Part shown: positions 25,416-33,247 of the stretch, in pieces
How the letters are laid out: every line of letters starts with the position of its first letter
How positions within the stretch are numbered: the first letter of the stretch is position 1
Assembly (NCBI GenBank): GCA_051875715.1
Contig: JBJEHD010000090.1
Span: 1-33,509 of the forward strand
Length of the DNA stretch: 33,509 nucleotides
From: DYCT01 sp051875715
GTDB taxonomy: Bacteria > Bacteroidota > Bacteroidia > Bacteroidales > Bacteroidaceae
Reading direction: 5' to 3'
Position numbers and translations under genes: made by a program
Notes under the pieces: model-generated
The model's database searches: none
What the model was told of the DNA's origin: nothing
What the model saw: only the letters and a program-made list of their open reading frames with translations

Positions 25416-25553
25416 GTTCGGCGATATTTTAGTATATAACGGCGTTCGTCCGGGCTTATTGCCACGCGAAGATAGAAAAACAAATCGAAGCGGCGGCACG
25501 GCCGTCTTCTATTTAGATTAGATAAAAATTAAGTCTTTTTGTGTAGCAAAGGT

Positions 25554-25583
25554 TTTGAGGATTGGATAAAACACGTACATTTG
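25554..25583 (+). promoter_or_regulatory. Bacteroidetes-type promoter of the ferredoxin gene
   Basis: TTTG at 25554-25557, an 18-base spacer, and TACATTTG at 25576-25583 match the major-sigma pattern of Bacteroidetes. Transcription would start near 25590, giving an A+T-rich leader of about 37 bases before the ATG at 25627. Confidence 0.75.
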
Positions 25584-25626
25584 CCAAACATAATTAGTAC
25601 TAATATTAATTTTAATTCTTACAACA

Positions 25627-25794
25627 ATGGCTTACGTAATTAGTGACGATTGCATCGCTTGCGGCACTTGCATCGACGAATGTCCGGTTGGCGCCATCTC
25701 TGAAGGCGACAAGTATTCTATCAACCCCGATATGTGTACAGAATGTGGCACTTGCGCTGACGCTTGCCCGTCTGAAGCTATCCACCAGGGTTAA
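25627..25794 (+). CDS. 2[4Fe-4S] ferredoxin
   Basis: 55 residues, the small clostridial type of electron carrier in the cytoplasm. Two cluster motifs are complete: Cys9, Cys12, Cys15, Cys19-Pro (CIACGTCIDECP) and Cys37, Cys40, Cys43, Cys47-Pro (CTECGTCADACP). It is likely to serve pyruvate:ferredoxin oxidoreductase or similar anaerobic enzymes; the partner is not in the window. It is monocistronic, with its own promoter at 25554-25583 and a terminator 25 bases downstream, and is the only core protein gene on the plus strand. Codons are more A/T-tolerant than in the large neighbours, as is common in highly expressed genes here. Confidence 0.97.
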   Translation: MAYVISDDCIACGTCIDECPVGAISEGDKYSINPDMCTECGTCADACPSEAIHQG

Positions 25795-25819
25795 TACGTG
25801 CAAATCGTTTGAACCGAAC

Positions 25820-25853
25820 AACCGCTTCTTCCTTCGGGAGGGGCGGTTTTTTT
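25820..25853 (+). terminator. Rho-independent terminator of the ferredoxin gene
   Basis: AACCGC pairs with GCGGTT, extended inward by partly paired CTTCC/GGAGG around a TTCG tetraloop, followed by seven T residues. Confidence 0.9.
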
Positions 25854-25866
25854 GTGCCCTTTTGTG

Positions 25867-25915
25867 AAAAAGCGGTGTGCCATAACGCCGCAGATTGGCT
25901 GTTATGACACACCGC
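25867..25915 (-). terminator. Rho-independent terminator of the START-like/lpt/ribBA/aspartate aminotransferase run
   Basis: Arms 25872-25886 and 25901-25915 form a 15-base stem with one mismatch and a 14-base loop. On the minus strand it is followed by five T residues. It faces the ferredoxin terminator, as expected between convergent genes. Confidence 0.9.
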
Positions 25916-25952
25916 CCTCGATGGCCTGTCGCAGACTGGCCGGGAATGCCGG

Positions 25953-27146
25953 TTAGTGCAGGCGGGCCAGCGCCTCTTTGATGCGGCGGATGGCCTCGAC
26001 GATGTTCTCGTCCGAAGTGGCGTACGACATGCGGATGCACTCGGGTGCACCGAACGAGGTGCCGCCTACGCAGGCCACGTGGGCTTCCTCCAGCAGGTAC
26101 ATGGCCAGGTCGTCCGAGGTCTGGATGGTGCGGCTGCCGTCGGTCTTACCGAAGAACGAGCTGCACTTCGGGAACAGGTAGAAAGCACCCTGCGGCACAT
26201 TCACCTCGAAGCCCGGTACGTCCTTGGCCAGCCGAACGATGAGGTCGCGGCGGCGTTCGAAAGCCTGTCGCATGGCTTCCACCGGTTCTTGCGTGCCCGT
26301 ATAGGCTGCTTCGGCGGCTTTCTGCGACACCGAGCAGGGTCCCGAGGTGTATTGTCCTTGCAGTTTGTTGCAGGCCTTCACCACCCATTCCGGTCCGGCG
26401 ATGAAGCCGATGCGCCAGCCGGTCATGGCGTATGCTTTCGACACGCCATTGACGATGATGGTACGTTCTTTCATCTCCGGGAACTGGGCGATGCTTTCGT
26501 GCCGTCCGATGTAGTTGATGTGTTCGTATATCTCGTCGGCGATGACCATCACCTGCGGATGCTTGGCCAATACGGCAGCCAGACCGGCCAGTTCCTCTTT
26601 GGAGTAGACCGAGCCGGTGGGGTTCGATGGCGAGCAAAGGATCAGCGCCTTGGTCTTGTCGGTGATGGCGGCCTCCAGTTGTTCCGGCGTGATTTTGAAG
26701 TCCTGTTCGATGCCGGCGGTCACGATGACGGGTTTTCCCTCGGCCAGTTTCACCATCTCCGGATAGCTCACCCAGAAGGGGGCGGGGACGATTACCTCGT
26801 CGCCCGGGTTCACCAGCACCAGGATGGTGTTGCAAACCGATTGTTTGGCACCGTTGGCACACGAGATTTGGTTGACAGTATATTCCAGGTTGTTTTCCTT
26901 CTTCAGTTTCTCCACGATGGCGTTGCGCAGGGCTGGATAGCCCGGTACGGGCGAATAGCGCGAGAAGTTCTCGTCGATGGCCTGTTTGGCGGCTTCCTTG
27001 ATGTGGTCGGGCGTGTTGAAGTCGGGTTCGCCCACACTGAGGTTGATTACGTCGACGCCTTGCGCCTTGAGTTCACTGCTCTTTTGCGACATGGCCAGGG
27101 TGGCCGATGGCGACAAGCTGTTCAGTCTGTCAGATAATTGGTTCAT
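25953..27146 (-). CDS. aspC: Pyridoxal-phosphate aspartate aminotransferase, class I
   Basis: 397 residues, full length for subgroup I-beta/gamma aspartate aminotransferases, which interconvert aspartate plus 2-oxoglutarate with oxaloacetate plus glutamate. The cofactor lysine is Lys237 in GVSKAYAMTGWRIG. Other family marks are NLSVGEPDFNTPDH near residue 36, YSPVPGYPALRNAI, SPSNPTGSVYS (Asn contacting the cofactor), ADEIYEHINY and the substrate-carboxylate Arg in CIRMSYA near the end. It lies 42 bases after ribBA on the same strand and its stop is followed by a strong terminator, so it is probably the last gene of that transcript. Substrate range (aspartate, possibly aromatic or prephenate) cannot be settled from sequence. 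Confidence 0.93.
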   Translation of the reverse strand: MNQLSDRLNSLSPSATLAMSQKSSELKAQGVDVINLSVGEPDFNTPDHIKEAAKQAIDENFSRYSPVPGYPALRNAIVEKLKKENNLEYTVNQISCANGAKQSVCNTILVLVNPGDEVIVPAPFWVSYPEMVKLAEGKPVIVTAGIEQDFKITPEQLEAAITDKTKALILCSPSNPTGSVYSKEELAGLAAVLAKHPQVMVIADEIYEHINYIGRHESIAQFPEMKERTIIVNGVSKAYAMTGWRIGFIAGPEWVVKACNKLQGQYTSGPCSVSQKAAEAAYTGTQEPVEAMRQAFERRRDLIVRLAKDVPGFEVNVPQGAFYLFPKCSSFFGKTDGSRTIQTSDDLAMYLLEEAHVACVGGTSFGAPECIRMSYATSDENIVEAIRRIKEALARLH

Positions 27147-27188
27147 AGCGATGTGTCTATTACTGGTTGATGTAATAAGGGATTGTTC

Positions 27189-28400
27189 TTACAGTTTGCG
27201 GAGCGTGTGTCCCATCCGCTCCTTTTTGGTTTTCAGGTAGCGCTCGTTGTACGCATTGGGCATCACCTCGATGGGGACGTTCTCGATGATTTCCAGGCCG
27301 TACGACTCCAGCCCGACGCGTTTCACGGGGTTGTTCGTCAGCAGGCGCATCTTGTGTACGCCTATTTCGCGCAAGATTTGGGCGCCTACGCCATAGTCGC
27401 GCTCGTCAGCCTGGTGGCCCAGGCAGAGGTTGGCGTCGACGGTGTCCATGCCGCCCTCCTGCAGTTTGTAGGCCTTCATCTTTTCCATCAGTCCGATGCC
27501 GCGGCCCTCCTGGTTGAGGTAGACCACCACGCCCTTGCCTTCATTTTCGATGGCCTGCATGGCTTTGTGCAGTTGTTCGCCGCAGTCGCATCGCATCGAA
27601 CCGAACACGTCGCCCGTGATGCACGACGAGTGCACGCGCACCAGCACCGGCTCGTCGGCTTCGAAGGTTCCTTTGATGAGGGCCACGTGCTCCAGTCCGT
27701 TGCTTTTCTGCAGGAAGGGGATGAGCCGGAAGTGTCCGTAGCTTGTGGGCATGTCCACTTCGACGCCTCTCTCCACGATGGATTCCTGGCGCAGGCGGTA
27801 GGCGATGAGGTCGGCGATGGAGATGAGTTTCAGTCCGTACTGGTCGGCAAAGCGGCGCAGTTCGGGCAGGCGGGCCATGGTGCCGTCGTCGCTCATGATT
27901 TCCATCAAGGCTCCGGCCGGATAGAGGCCGGCCAGGCGGGCCAGGTCGACGGCGGCTTCGGTATGGCCGGCACGGCGCAGCACGCCTTTCTCCTGGGCGT
28001 AGAGCGGGTTGATATGTCCGGGCCGTCCGAAGGTGCTCGGCGTCGAGGCGGGGTCGGCCAGGGCGCGGATGGTGGCGGCGCGGTCGCTGGCCGATACGCC
28101 GGTGGTGCAGCCTTCCAACTTGTCGATGGTGACGGTGAAGGGGGTGCCCAGCACCGAGGTGTTGTCCAGCACCTGGTGCGGCAGGTCCAGTTCCTTGCAG
28201 CGCGAGAGGGTGATGGGGGCGCAGAGCACGCCGCGGGCGTGCTTGAGCATGAAGTTGACCATCTCGGGCGTAATCTTCTCGGCGGCGGCAATCAGATCGC
28301 CTTCGTTCTCGCGGTCCTCGTCGTCGACCACGATGACAAATTTCCCTTCGCGAAAGTCGTCGATGGCCGCTTCGATGCTATCCAGTTTGATTGTTTCCAT
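27189..28400 (-). CDS. ribBA: Bifunctional 3,4-dihydroxy-2-butanone-4-phosphate synthase / GTP cyclohydrolase II
   Basis: 403 residues, carrying out both entry steps of riboflavin synthesis. The N-terminal half is RibB: the acidic loop DDEDRENEGDL at 26-36 and RAGHTEAAVDL at 143-153, which bind ribulose 5-phosphate and metal. The C-terminal half is RibA: zinc ligands Cys260, Cys271 and Cys273 in SSCITGDVFGSMRCDCGEQL, then LNQEGRGIGL near 296-304 with the catalytic Arg, and TNNPVKRVGLESYGL. Both sites look intact. The start overlaps the 3' end of the lpt gene by 23 bases, pointing to a shared transcript. No FMN riboswitch is visible ahead of it. Confidence 0.96.
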   Translation of the reverse strand: METIKLDSIEAAIDDFREGKFVIVVDDEDRENEGDLIAAAEKITPEMVNFMLKHARGVLCAPITLSRCKELDLPHQVLDNTSVLGTPFTVTIDKLEGCTTGVSASDRAATIRALADPASTPSTFGRPGHINPLYAQEKGVLRRAGHTEAAVDLARLAGLYPAGALMEIMSDDGTMARLPELRRFADQYGLKLISIADLIAYRLRQESIVERGVEVDMPTSYGHFRLIPFLQKSNGLEHVALIKGTFEADEPVLVRVHSSCITGDVFGSMRCDCGEQLHKAMQAIENEGKGVVVYLNQEGRGIGLMEKMKAYKLQEGGMDTVDANLCLGHQADERDYGVGAQILREIGVHKMRLLTNNPVKRVGLESYGLEIIENVPIEVMPNAYNERYLKTKKERMGHTLRKL

Positions 28401-30291
28401 GATGCAGTATCTTGTTTATGAAGTTTAGAATCAGTTGATTGGTCTCGATGATTTGTTTCAGGTCCTTGTCCAGCCGCACCCGGTACATCCAGATGCGGAC
28501 GTAGAGGGTCAGGCCCAAGGGCAGCAACCATCCGGTCAGGCGGTTGGCCCAGCGGCAGCTGAACGGGCTTTGGTGGGCGCCGACCGTTAGGATGGGGTAT
28601 TCGTTCAGGCGGTTCAGGATGTCGCGGTCGCTCGTGTTCGCCAGGTCTTCCACAAGGGCTTCCAGCTGGTTGTTGATGTACTCCATGTCGTGGTCGCGTC
28701 CGGTGCGTTGCCACAGGTGGAGGTAGTTCGGCGCGTGGAGCAGGCGGTGGGTGCGGCGGAAGTCTTCGCAGGCCTGGGTCAGGTCGTCCAGCGTGCGGAC
28801 GGCTTGCTCGTAGTCGGGGTCTTGCAGGATGACCTCTTTGCGTACCAGGTGGCGCGAGGGGCGGATGCCGACGAGACGCCGGAGCCACGACCGGTAGAGG
28901 TCGGCGTTGAACACCGCCGAGTCGATGTTCGACTTGTAGGTGAAGAATGCGCCCACCGGGGCCAGGATGAAGGTGCTTATCCACATGCCTTGCCACACCT
29001 CCCAGTTGCCGTCGCGGGCCATCTTGTAGCCCGTGTTGTTGATGATGTAATAGATGATGAAGATGAGCACCGACACCACCACGGGCATGCCCAGTCCGCC
29101 TTTTCGGATGATGGCTCCCAAGGGTGCGCCGATGAAGAAGAAGATGAGGCAGGCCAGCGACAGGGTGATTTTGTTGTGCCATTCGGTCTCGTGCTTGCGG
29201 ATGCGTTTCTCGCCGTCGGTGACCATGAAACTCTTGAAAGCCCAGTCGCCGGAGGCGCTTTCGCTGGAACTCAAGGCCGAACTGAGCACTTTCTTCTTGT
29301 CCAGCAAGGGCAGGTTCTGGTAGGCGCTGTCGGCGTTGAGGCTGAGTTGCCGGCTTTCGGCGATGCGGACGCTGTCGGCCACGGAGAGGGTGCTGGCCGT
29401 GTACAATGGTCGCGAATCCGTGTAGTAGCGTCTTCCGATGCTGTCCACCTTCGTCCGCATTGAGTCGATGGAGTGCTGCAGTTGTACCATGTCCTTGCTC
29501 ATCGACTGGTCGCTCATGAAGCCGGCGTCCACCATGTTGAAGTTGGCGTCGAACTCGATGAGCGAGTGTTTCTCGGCAAAACTCTCCCGGTAGTAGGGCA
29601 CGTTGCGGGCTGTGCCCGTCTGCGACTTCAGGTTCTCAAACTGTTCGCCGCTGTAGAGGTGGAGGAACAGGTGTTTCTTGTCCGCCGTGGTCTCCAGATA
29701 GCCCGAGTCGGCCACGATGATGCGGGCGTTCTCAAATCCGTCCGAGAAGTTGTAGATCATCAGTTGGTGCATCCATCCCGTGTCGCGGTTCTTGTGCTTC
29801 ACGTAGAGGTTGTAGTCGGGTATCTCGTTGTAGAACACCCCTTCGGGAATGTCCAGTTCGGGCGATTTCTGGCGCATGGAGATGAGCAGCGTCCACAGTT
29901 TCACCTGGGCTCGTGGAGCGATGACGTTCTGAAAGTAGAACGAGACGCCGCCCAGCAGGAGGCAGAAGAAGATGAGCGGACGCATGATTTGCAGCAGCGA
30001 GATGCCGGCGGCCTTCATGGCCAGCAGCTCGTAGCGTTCGCCGAAGTTTCCGAAGGTGATGAGCGAGGCCAGCAGGATGGCCAGTGGGAGCGAAAGGGGC
30101 ACCAACGTCAGGCCCGAATAGAAGAAGAACTGGGCCATCAGGCTCAATTCCAAGCCTTTGCCCACCAGTTCGTCGACGTATCTCCACAAAAATTGCATCA
30201 TGAAGATGAACAGGCAGATGAAGAATGTGCCTGCAAAGAGTAATGCAAAACTTTTGAGGATGAACCTATCTAATTTCTTTATGCCCAACAT
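28378..30291 (-). CDS. LptF/LptG-family lipopolysaccharide export permease, long Bacteroidales form
   Basis: 637 residues from the ATG at 30291. The N-terminal hydrophobic block (residues 10-110) has three membrane helices (FILKSFALLFAGTFFICLFIF; LVPLSLPLAILLASLITFGNFGE) including the ELLAMKAAGISLLQI segment that touches LptB. A periplasmic beta domain follows (residues about 125-380), then helices near 390-470 (IFFFIGAPLGAIIRKGGLGMPV, the family signature). A further soluble region and a helix near the C-terminus make it much longer than the 360-residue proteobacterial proteins; this is usual for Bacteroidales. It would move LPS/LOS from the inner membrane to the Lpt bridge with LptB and LptC, which are not in the window. 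AAGGAG lies only one base before the ATG, so it is unlikely to act as a normal ribosome-binding site. Confidence 0.9.
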   Translation of the reverse strand: MLGIKKLDRFILKSFALLFAGTFFICLFIFMMQFLWRYVDELVGKGLELSLMAQFFFYSGLTLVPLSLPLAILLASLITFGNFGERYELLAMKAAGISLLQIMRPLIFFCLLLGGVSFYFQNVIAPRAQVKLWTLLISMRQKSPELDIPEGVFYNEIPDYNLYVKHKNRDTGWMHQLMIYNFSDGFENARIIVADSGYLETTADKKHLFLHLYSGEQFENLKSQTGTARNVPYYRESFAEKHSLIEFDANFNMVDAGFMSDQSMSKDMVQLQHSIDSMRTKVDSIGRRYYTDSRPLYTASTLSVADSVRIAESRQLSLNADSAYQNLPLLDKKKVLSSALSSSESASGDWAFKSFMVTDGEKRIRKHETEWHNKITLSLACLIFFFIGAPLGAIIRKGGLGMPVVVSVLIFIIYYIINNTGYKMARDGNWEVWQGMWISTFILAPVGAFFTYKSNIDSAVFNADLYRSWLRRLVGIRPSRHLVRKEVILQDPDYEQAVRTLDDLTQACEDFRRTHRLLHAPNYLHLWQRTGRDHDMEYINNQLEALVEDLANTSDRDILNRLNEYPILTVGAHQSPFSCRWANRLTGWLLPLGLTLYVRIWMYRVRLDKDLKQIIETNQLILNFINKILHHGNNQTG

Positions 30292-30310
30292 GCTCCTTAT
30301 ATATAGTGCG

Positions 30311-30318
30311 CAAAGGTA
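30311..30318 (-). promoter_or_regulatory. Candidate promoter -7 element before the lpt gene
   Basis: On the minus strand TACCTTTG fits TAnnTTTG and ends 20 bases before the lpt start, implying a leader of about a dozen bases. There is no TTTG at the expected -33 distance; one occurs only three bases upstream. It could give the lpt-ribBA-aminotransferase genes a start independent of the START-like gene. Confidence 0.4.
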
Positions 30319-30395
30319 ATGCAAATCGGACGTACTGCCGCCACATTCGTGCGAAATCTTTTCCGCCTTGTCCGCTCGCCCGTTGGTTTGTCCGG

Positions 30396-30782
30396 CTACA
30401 TGCCGCAGGTGCGTCGCAATGTTTCTATCTGCGAGTCCCACAGCGAGCGGATGTCTTCCATCTCGTCCGGTTCGGCAAAGTCGATGATTTCCAGTGTGAA
30501 GTCTCCTGTCAGTTCGTTGTTGTTCATACGTAATTCGAAATAGCATTTCGGGTCGGTCTCATCGTCCCAATGGAAGCGGATGAACGAGTATGCGCGTACG
30601 TTGACCACCTCGGCCTGACGGGTTTCCGTCTTTCCCCATCGGAAGGAAAAGTGCTTTTCGGTGGCCTGCACTTTGTCGGCGAACCAGTTCTCCAGCCCCG
30701 AAGGCGTGCTGATGGCGCTCCAGATGATGGCTTTTGAAGTGGCGCTCAAAGGGTATTCCAAGTGTATCTTCTCTTTCTTCAT
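30396..30782 (-). CDS. START-like (AHSA1/SRPBCC superfamily) domain protein
   Basis: 128 residues, a single small alpha/beta domain without signal or membrane segment. The pattern is that of the START-like/activator-of-Hsp90-ATPase group: an N-terminal strand (IHLEYPLSAT), the segment AIIWSAISTPSGLENWFADKV (compare 'W..lT.pe.l..Wfa'), then strands with aromatic residues (FSFRWGKTETRQAEV, SFIRFHWDD, CYFELRM, GDFTLEIIDFA) and a C-terminal helix (DIRSLWDSQIETLRRT). These proteins bind hydrophobic ligands or other proteins; the ligand here is unknown. It lies about 100 bases upstream of the lpt gene on the same strand and is divergent from the tRNA gene. Confidence 0.8.
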   Translation of the reverse strand: MKKEKIHLEYPLSATSKAIIWSAISTPSGLENWFADKVQATEKHFSFRWGKTETRQAEVVNVRAYSFIRFHWDDETDPKCYFELRMNNNELTGDFTLEIIDFAEPDEMEDIRSLWDSQIETLRRTCGM

Positions 30783-30898
30783 GACAAATGGTTTCTGTAT
30801 AGCGGCGGCAAGATAGCCACTTTCCCCGAATAAGCCAGCAGACCGTCCTTATTTTTATGCCTTATTTTCAGTTTCAGCGGAAAAATCCGAAAGAAAAG

Positions 30899-30929
30899 TT
30901 TGCAGGTTTCGGAAATATGTCTACCTTTG
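30899..30929 (+). promoter_or_regulatory. Promoter of the tRNA gene
   Basis: TTTG at 30899-30902, a 19-base spacer and TACCTTTG at 30922-30929 form a full Bacteroidetes promoter. The tRNA begins about 20 bases downstream, so the 5' trailer would be short. Confidence 0.85.
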
Positions 30930-30949
30930 CACCCGCAATCGAGAACGAT

Positions 30950-31026
30950 GGCGCGATAGCTCAGCTGGTTAGAGCGCATGATTCATAATCATGAGGTCCC
31001 CAGTTCAATCCTGGGTCGCGCTACCA
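30950..31026 (+). tRNA. tRNA-Met (anticodon CAU), elongator type
   Basis: A 77-base cloverleaf with encoded CCA. Acceptor GGCGCGA pairs with TCGCGCT (first pair G-U), D-arm GCTC/GAGC, anticodon stem CATGA/TCATG with loop TTCATAA, T-arm CCCAG/CTGGG with loop TTCAATC. The paired first position and the lack of three G-C pairs in the anticodon stem argue against the initiator tRNA. A lysidine-modified tRNA-Ile2 also has CAU in the gene and cannot be fully ruled out. Confidence 0.93.
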
Positions 31027-31045
31027 AACCGAAAGGTTTGTTTTT
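31025..31045 (+). terminator. Short terminator directly after the tRNA
   Basis: CAAACC, a GAAA tetraloop, GGTTTG, then five T residues. The stem starts in the CCA end of the tRNA gene. Confidence 0.7.
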
Positions 31046-31047
31046 AG

Positions 31048-31083
31048 GCGATTAAGAGGCTTCCACTCTTGGTCGCTTTTTTT
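31048..31083 (+). terminator. Second terminator after the tRNA
   Basis: GCGATTAAGAG (31048-31058) pairs with CTCTTGGTCGC (31066-31076) including two G-U pairs, followed by seven T residues. It backs up the shorter hairpin upstream. Confidence 0.85.
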
Positions 31084-31115
31084 GTATCCGTACGTTTCTG
31101 TCGGGCCGGCCTCTG

Positions 31116-31202
31116 TCAGCCGCCCACAAAGCAGACGATGACAAGGAGGATGATGAAGGTCAGCAGCGATATGAGTTTATGGCCACTCTTTTGTGTTTGC
31201 CG
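31116..31202 (-). pseudogene. Possible 3' remnant of a small membrane-protein gene
   Basis: Between the TGA of the DUF6155-like gene and the TGA at 31116 lies a 28-codon open stretch with no ATG, GTG or TTG start. It encodes a polar/basic lead (QTQKSGHK) and then one clear membrane helix (LISLLTFIILLVIVCFVGG). Its codons (CTG, ATC, CTC, GTC, TTC, GGC) are those of the G+C-rich core genes, unlike the gene upstream. The simplest reading is a core gene cut off by insertion of the right-hand island. Read-through of the leaky-looking TGA-C stop to add a membrane anchor is a less likely alternative. Confidence 0.35.
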
Positions 31203-31730
31203 TCAATCATCTTCGGGAAAGTGCTCATAATATAAGTCTGCAATTGTATCGGCAAATCCCCATCCGCATGGCGATGCCCACTCCACACATTGCTTTAAAC
31301 GCGGCTTGAAGTGTTCCAGCATATTATTCTTGGCAATAAATGTCATCGTCTTGTCGAAGTTATTCTCCACTGAGGTATAATATTGCTCCCACATGTCTCC
31401 ATAGTCGTATGTAAACTGACAAGCATTCTCCACATAGCAAAGCATCAAGTCAGCCAGTTTGTCTGGAGAAGGCTTTAGCTTCTTGTAGTCAGAGACAGCC
31501 TTACGGCAAACAGAGAATCTGGTCTTTGGCTCCTGTCGTCCTCTTGATGGATAGAATTCTTCTGTAATAATCTTCTTATACTCTTCCAACTTACCATCCT
31601 CGTCAGGATTAACATAGAACTCCAGATACTCTTTCGCTTCTTTGCGAGCATCGTACATCTCCAGAACCATGCCAATGATCTCTTCCTTAGGCATGGACAT
31701 GAGTATTTTCTTTACAGTTGCTTTTGACAT
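31203..31730 (-). CDS. DUF6155-like hypothetical protein
   Basis: 175 residues, soluble, helix-rich, no signal peptide. It resembles DUF6155 proteins, which begin with a repeat-like helical segment (ATVKKILMSMPKEEIIGMVLEMYDARKEAKEYL is the equivalent region) followed by 'NPDED...EEYKKIITEEFYPSRGR' and a conserved stretch around KLADLMLCYVENACQFTYDYGD. No function is known for the family. It follows the DinD/RhuM fusion on the same strand after 84 bases that contain a 12-base tandem repeat. Its base composition is far lower in G+C than the core genes to the left, in line with an accessory island. The family name is from memory of its sequence pattern. Confidence 0.7.
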   Translation of the reverse strand: MSKATVKKILMSMPKEEIIGMVLEMYDARKEAKEYLEFYVNPDEDGKLEEYKKIITEEFYPSRGRQEPKTRFSVCRKAVSDYKKLKPSPDKLADLMLCYVENACQFTYDYGDMWEQYYTSVENNFDKTMTFIAKNNMLEHFKPRLKQCVEWASPCGWGFADTIADLYYEHFPEDD

Positions 31731-31758
31731 AATCCGAAAATGGTTGTATTTTGATTGA

Positions 31759-31794
31759 ACTTGTATAGGTACTTGTATGGGTAGTTGTATGGGA
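31759..31794. repeat. Three 12-base tandem repeats between two accessory genes
   Basis: Units acttgtataggt, acttgtatgggt and agttgtatggga lie head to tail in the 84-base gap between the DinD/RhuM fusion and the DUF6155-like gene. Twelve bases is a multiple of three, and the repeat is open in frame with the downstream gene (Pro-Ile-Gln-Val type repeats), but no start codon precedes it. Confidence 0.8.
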
Positions 31795-31814
31795 GAACTA
31801 TGGATTTATTATAA

Positions 31815-33200
31815 TCAATCTTTCTTGTCTCCAAACAGCAGTTTCCACTGCTTGTCAAAGTCGCTCATAATCTCACGGTCTTGAATGATGCGGAACTTGT
31901 CGTATTCCGTGAGTGCCTTTTCTACCGCTTGTTCGTGAGTCACACGGCCAGCATCTGGCAGCAATGGACGATTGTTTAAGTCCATATAGCGTTGTAGGAG
32001 AGCCGACCATTCTGCCATCGTCATTAGGATATGGTCTTCTGCCCGTTGCTCGGCAATATCAATGAAGGCATTGCTCAGTCGGTTCAAAGAGTCAACTTCC
32101 TTCTCGCTCAGATAATTTTTGGCTATGGTCACATCCGATTTGATGACTCTGCCGTCGGGAGCATTCTTCCATGTGGTCAGCCCCATGTGTGGTCGCTCGG
32201 CATCAGCACGGTCGTAGATAATCTCTGCTGCCGTCTGTTTGGTTGCTGCATAATGCATCATATTCTGCACCGTCTTGAAGAACAAGTGCGTCTCTTCCGA
32301 GTCTTTGTCGTAGTCAGCACTGCACTCGCTGTAGATGTCCGTAATCTTCTGATAGTAGCGACGCTCACTGATACGTATCTCCCGTATGCGGTCGAGCAAG
32401 TCATCGAAATAGTCTGCACCGAATACATTTTTTCCCTTTAGTCGCTCGTCATCCAACACAAAACCTTTGGTAAGGTATTCTTTCAAAACTTGTGTAGCCC
32501 AAATTCTGAACTGAGTAGCCTCGTAACTATTCACACGATAACCTACTGCAATGACCACATCGAGGTTGTACATCATCACCTCACCAGACCATTTGTCCGA
32601 AGGTATCCTAATTTTTCGGATAGTGTCGGACAAATGTATTTCTCCGCTTTCATCAATTTGTTTTAGATGATAATTAACGGTACGAACGTCGACACCAAAC
32701 AACTCTGCCATCCTTTGTTGTGAAAGCCAGAAAGTATTGGTGTCAAAGACTACCTGCACTTGTACTTTTCCACGTCCACCTCTATACATGAGTACAGAGG
32801 ATTCCATGCTTCTCACAGCAACATCAGGAGTCATGGTCGAACTGAAATACTGTCGTGCTGCATTCACCATATCTTTCTTTTGGTCGGCATTCATAGCAAC
32901 GGCCATACAAGCAGCACGGGAGAGACGTATGCTTGTCACCTCTCTTACAGCACCGCTTCCCAGTTCTGCCATCTCAGTAATCTCCACAAAGTGTTCGCCA
33001 AGATGATAGCCCTTTTGCGAAGTCCATGCCTGCGCCTTGGCTATGACACGTTCAAAGTTCCAGTACTTGCCATAGCCCATCACTCGCGCCAGTTTGCGTG
33101 AATTCCACCATTCCTTGCCATCGGCATCAACCTCTCTTAACTGCTTGAAAGGAGATTGGAACTCTGGGATGTTGTTTGATATCTCTTTTATATCAGTCAT
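31815..33200 (-). CDS. DinD-like domain fused to a RhuM-family protein
   Basis: 461 residues. Residues about 10-125 resemble the N-terminal part of E. coli DinD, a BRO/KilA-N-like DNA-binding fold (compare DGKEWWNSRKLARVMGYGKYWNFERVIAKA and LSRAACMAVAMNADQKKDMVNAARQYFS). Residues about 130-455 are a full RhuM domain: VQVVFDTNTFWLSQQRMAELFGVDVRTVNYHLKQI (a helix-turn-helix-like start), MYNLDVVIAVGYRVNSYEATQFRIWATQVLKEYLTKGFVLDDERLKG, the family signature, and an all-helical C-terminus. RhuM proteins occur near pathogenicity islands and restriction-modification loci; biochemical function is not established. Length exceeds the usual 330-residue RhuM by the added front domain. Low G+C suggests acquisition. 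No restriction genes are within the window; the right-hand neighbour is cut off. Confidence 0.88.
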   Translation of the reverse strand: MTDIKEISNNIPEFQSPFKQLREVDADGKEWWNSRKLARVMGYGKYWNFERVIAKAQAWTSQKGYHLGEHFVEITEMAELGSGAVREVTSIRLSRAACMAVAMNADQKKDMVNAARQYFSSTMTPDVAVRSMESSVLMYRGGRGKVQVQVVFDTNTFWLSQQRMAELFGVDVRTVNYHLKQIDESGEIHLSDTIRKIRIPSDKWSGEVMMYNLDVVIAVGYRVNSYEATQFRIWATQVLKEYLTKGFVLDDERLKGKNVFGADYFDDLLDRIREIRISERRYYQKITDIYSECSADYDKDSEETHLFFKTVQNMMHYAATKQTAAEIIYDRADAERPHMGLTTWKNAPDGRVIKSDVTIAKNYLSEKEVDSLNRLSNAFIDIAEQRAEDHILMTMAEWSALLQRYMDLNNRPLLPDAGRVTHEQAVEKALTEYDKFRIIQDREIMSDFDKQWKLLFGDKKD

Positions 33201-33247
33201 TCAAGTTTCGGGAGTTAATAAAAGCGTGTGTTTATAGGTGCAAAAAA

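Noticed and set aside
27147..28450. FMN riboswitch controlling ribBA
   Set aside because: The ribBA start lies inside the 3' end of the lpt gene and no RFN-like leader could be seen there.
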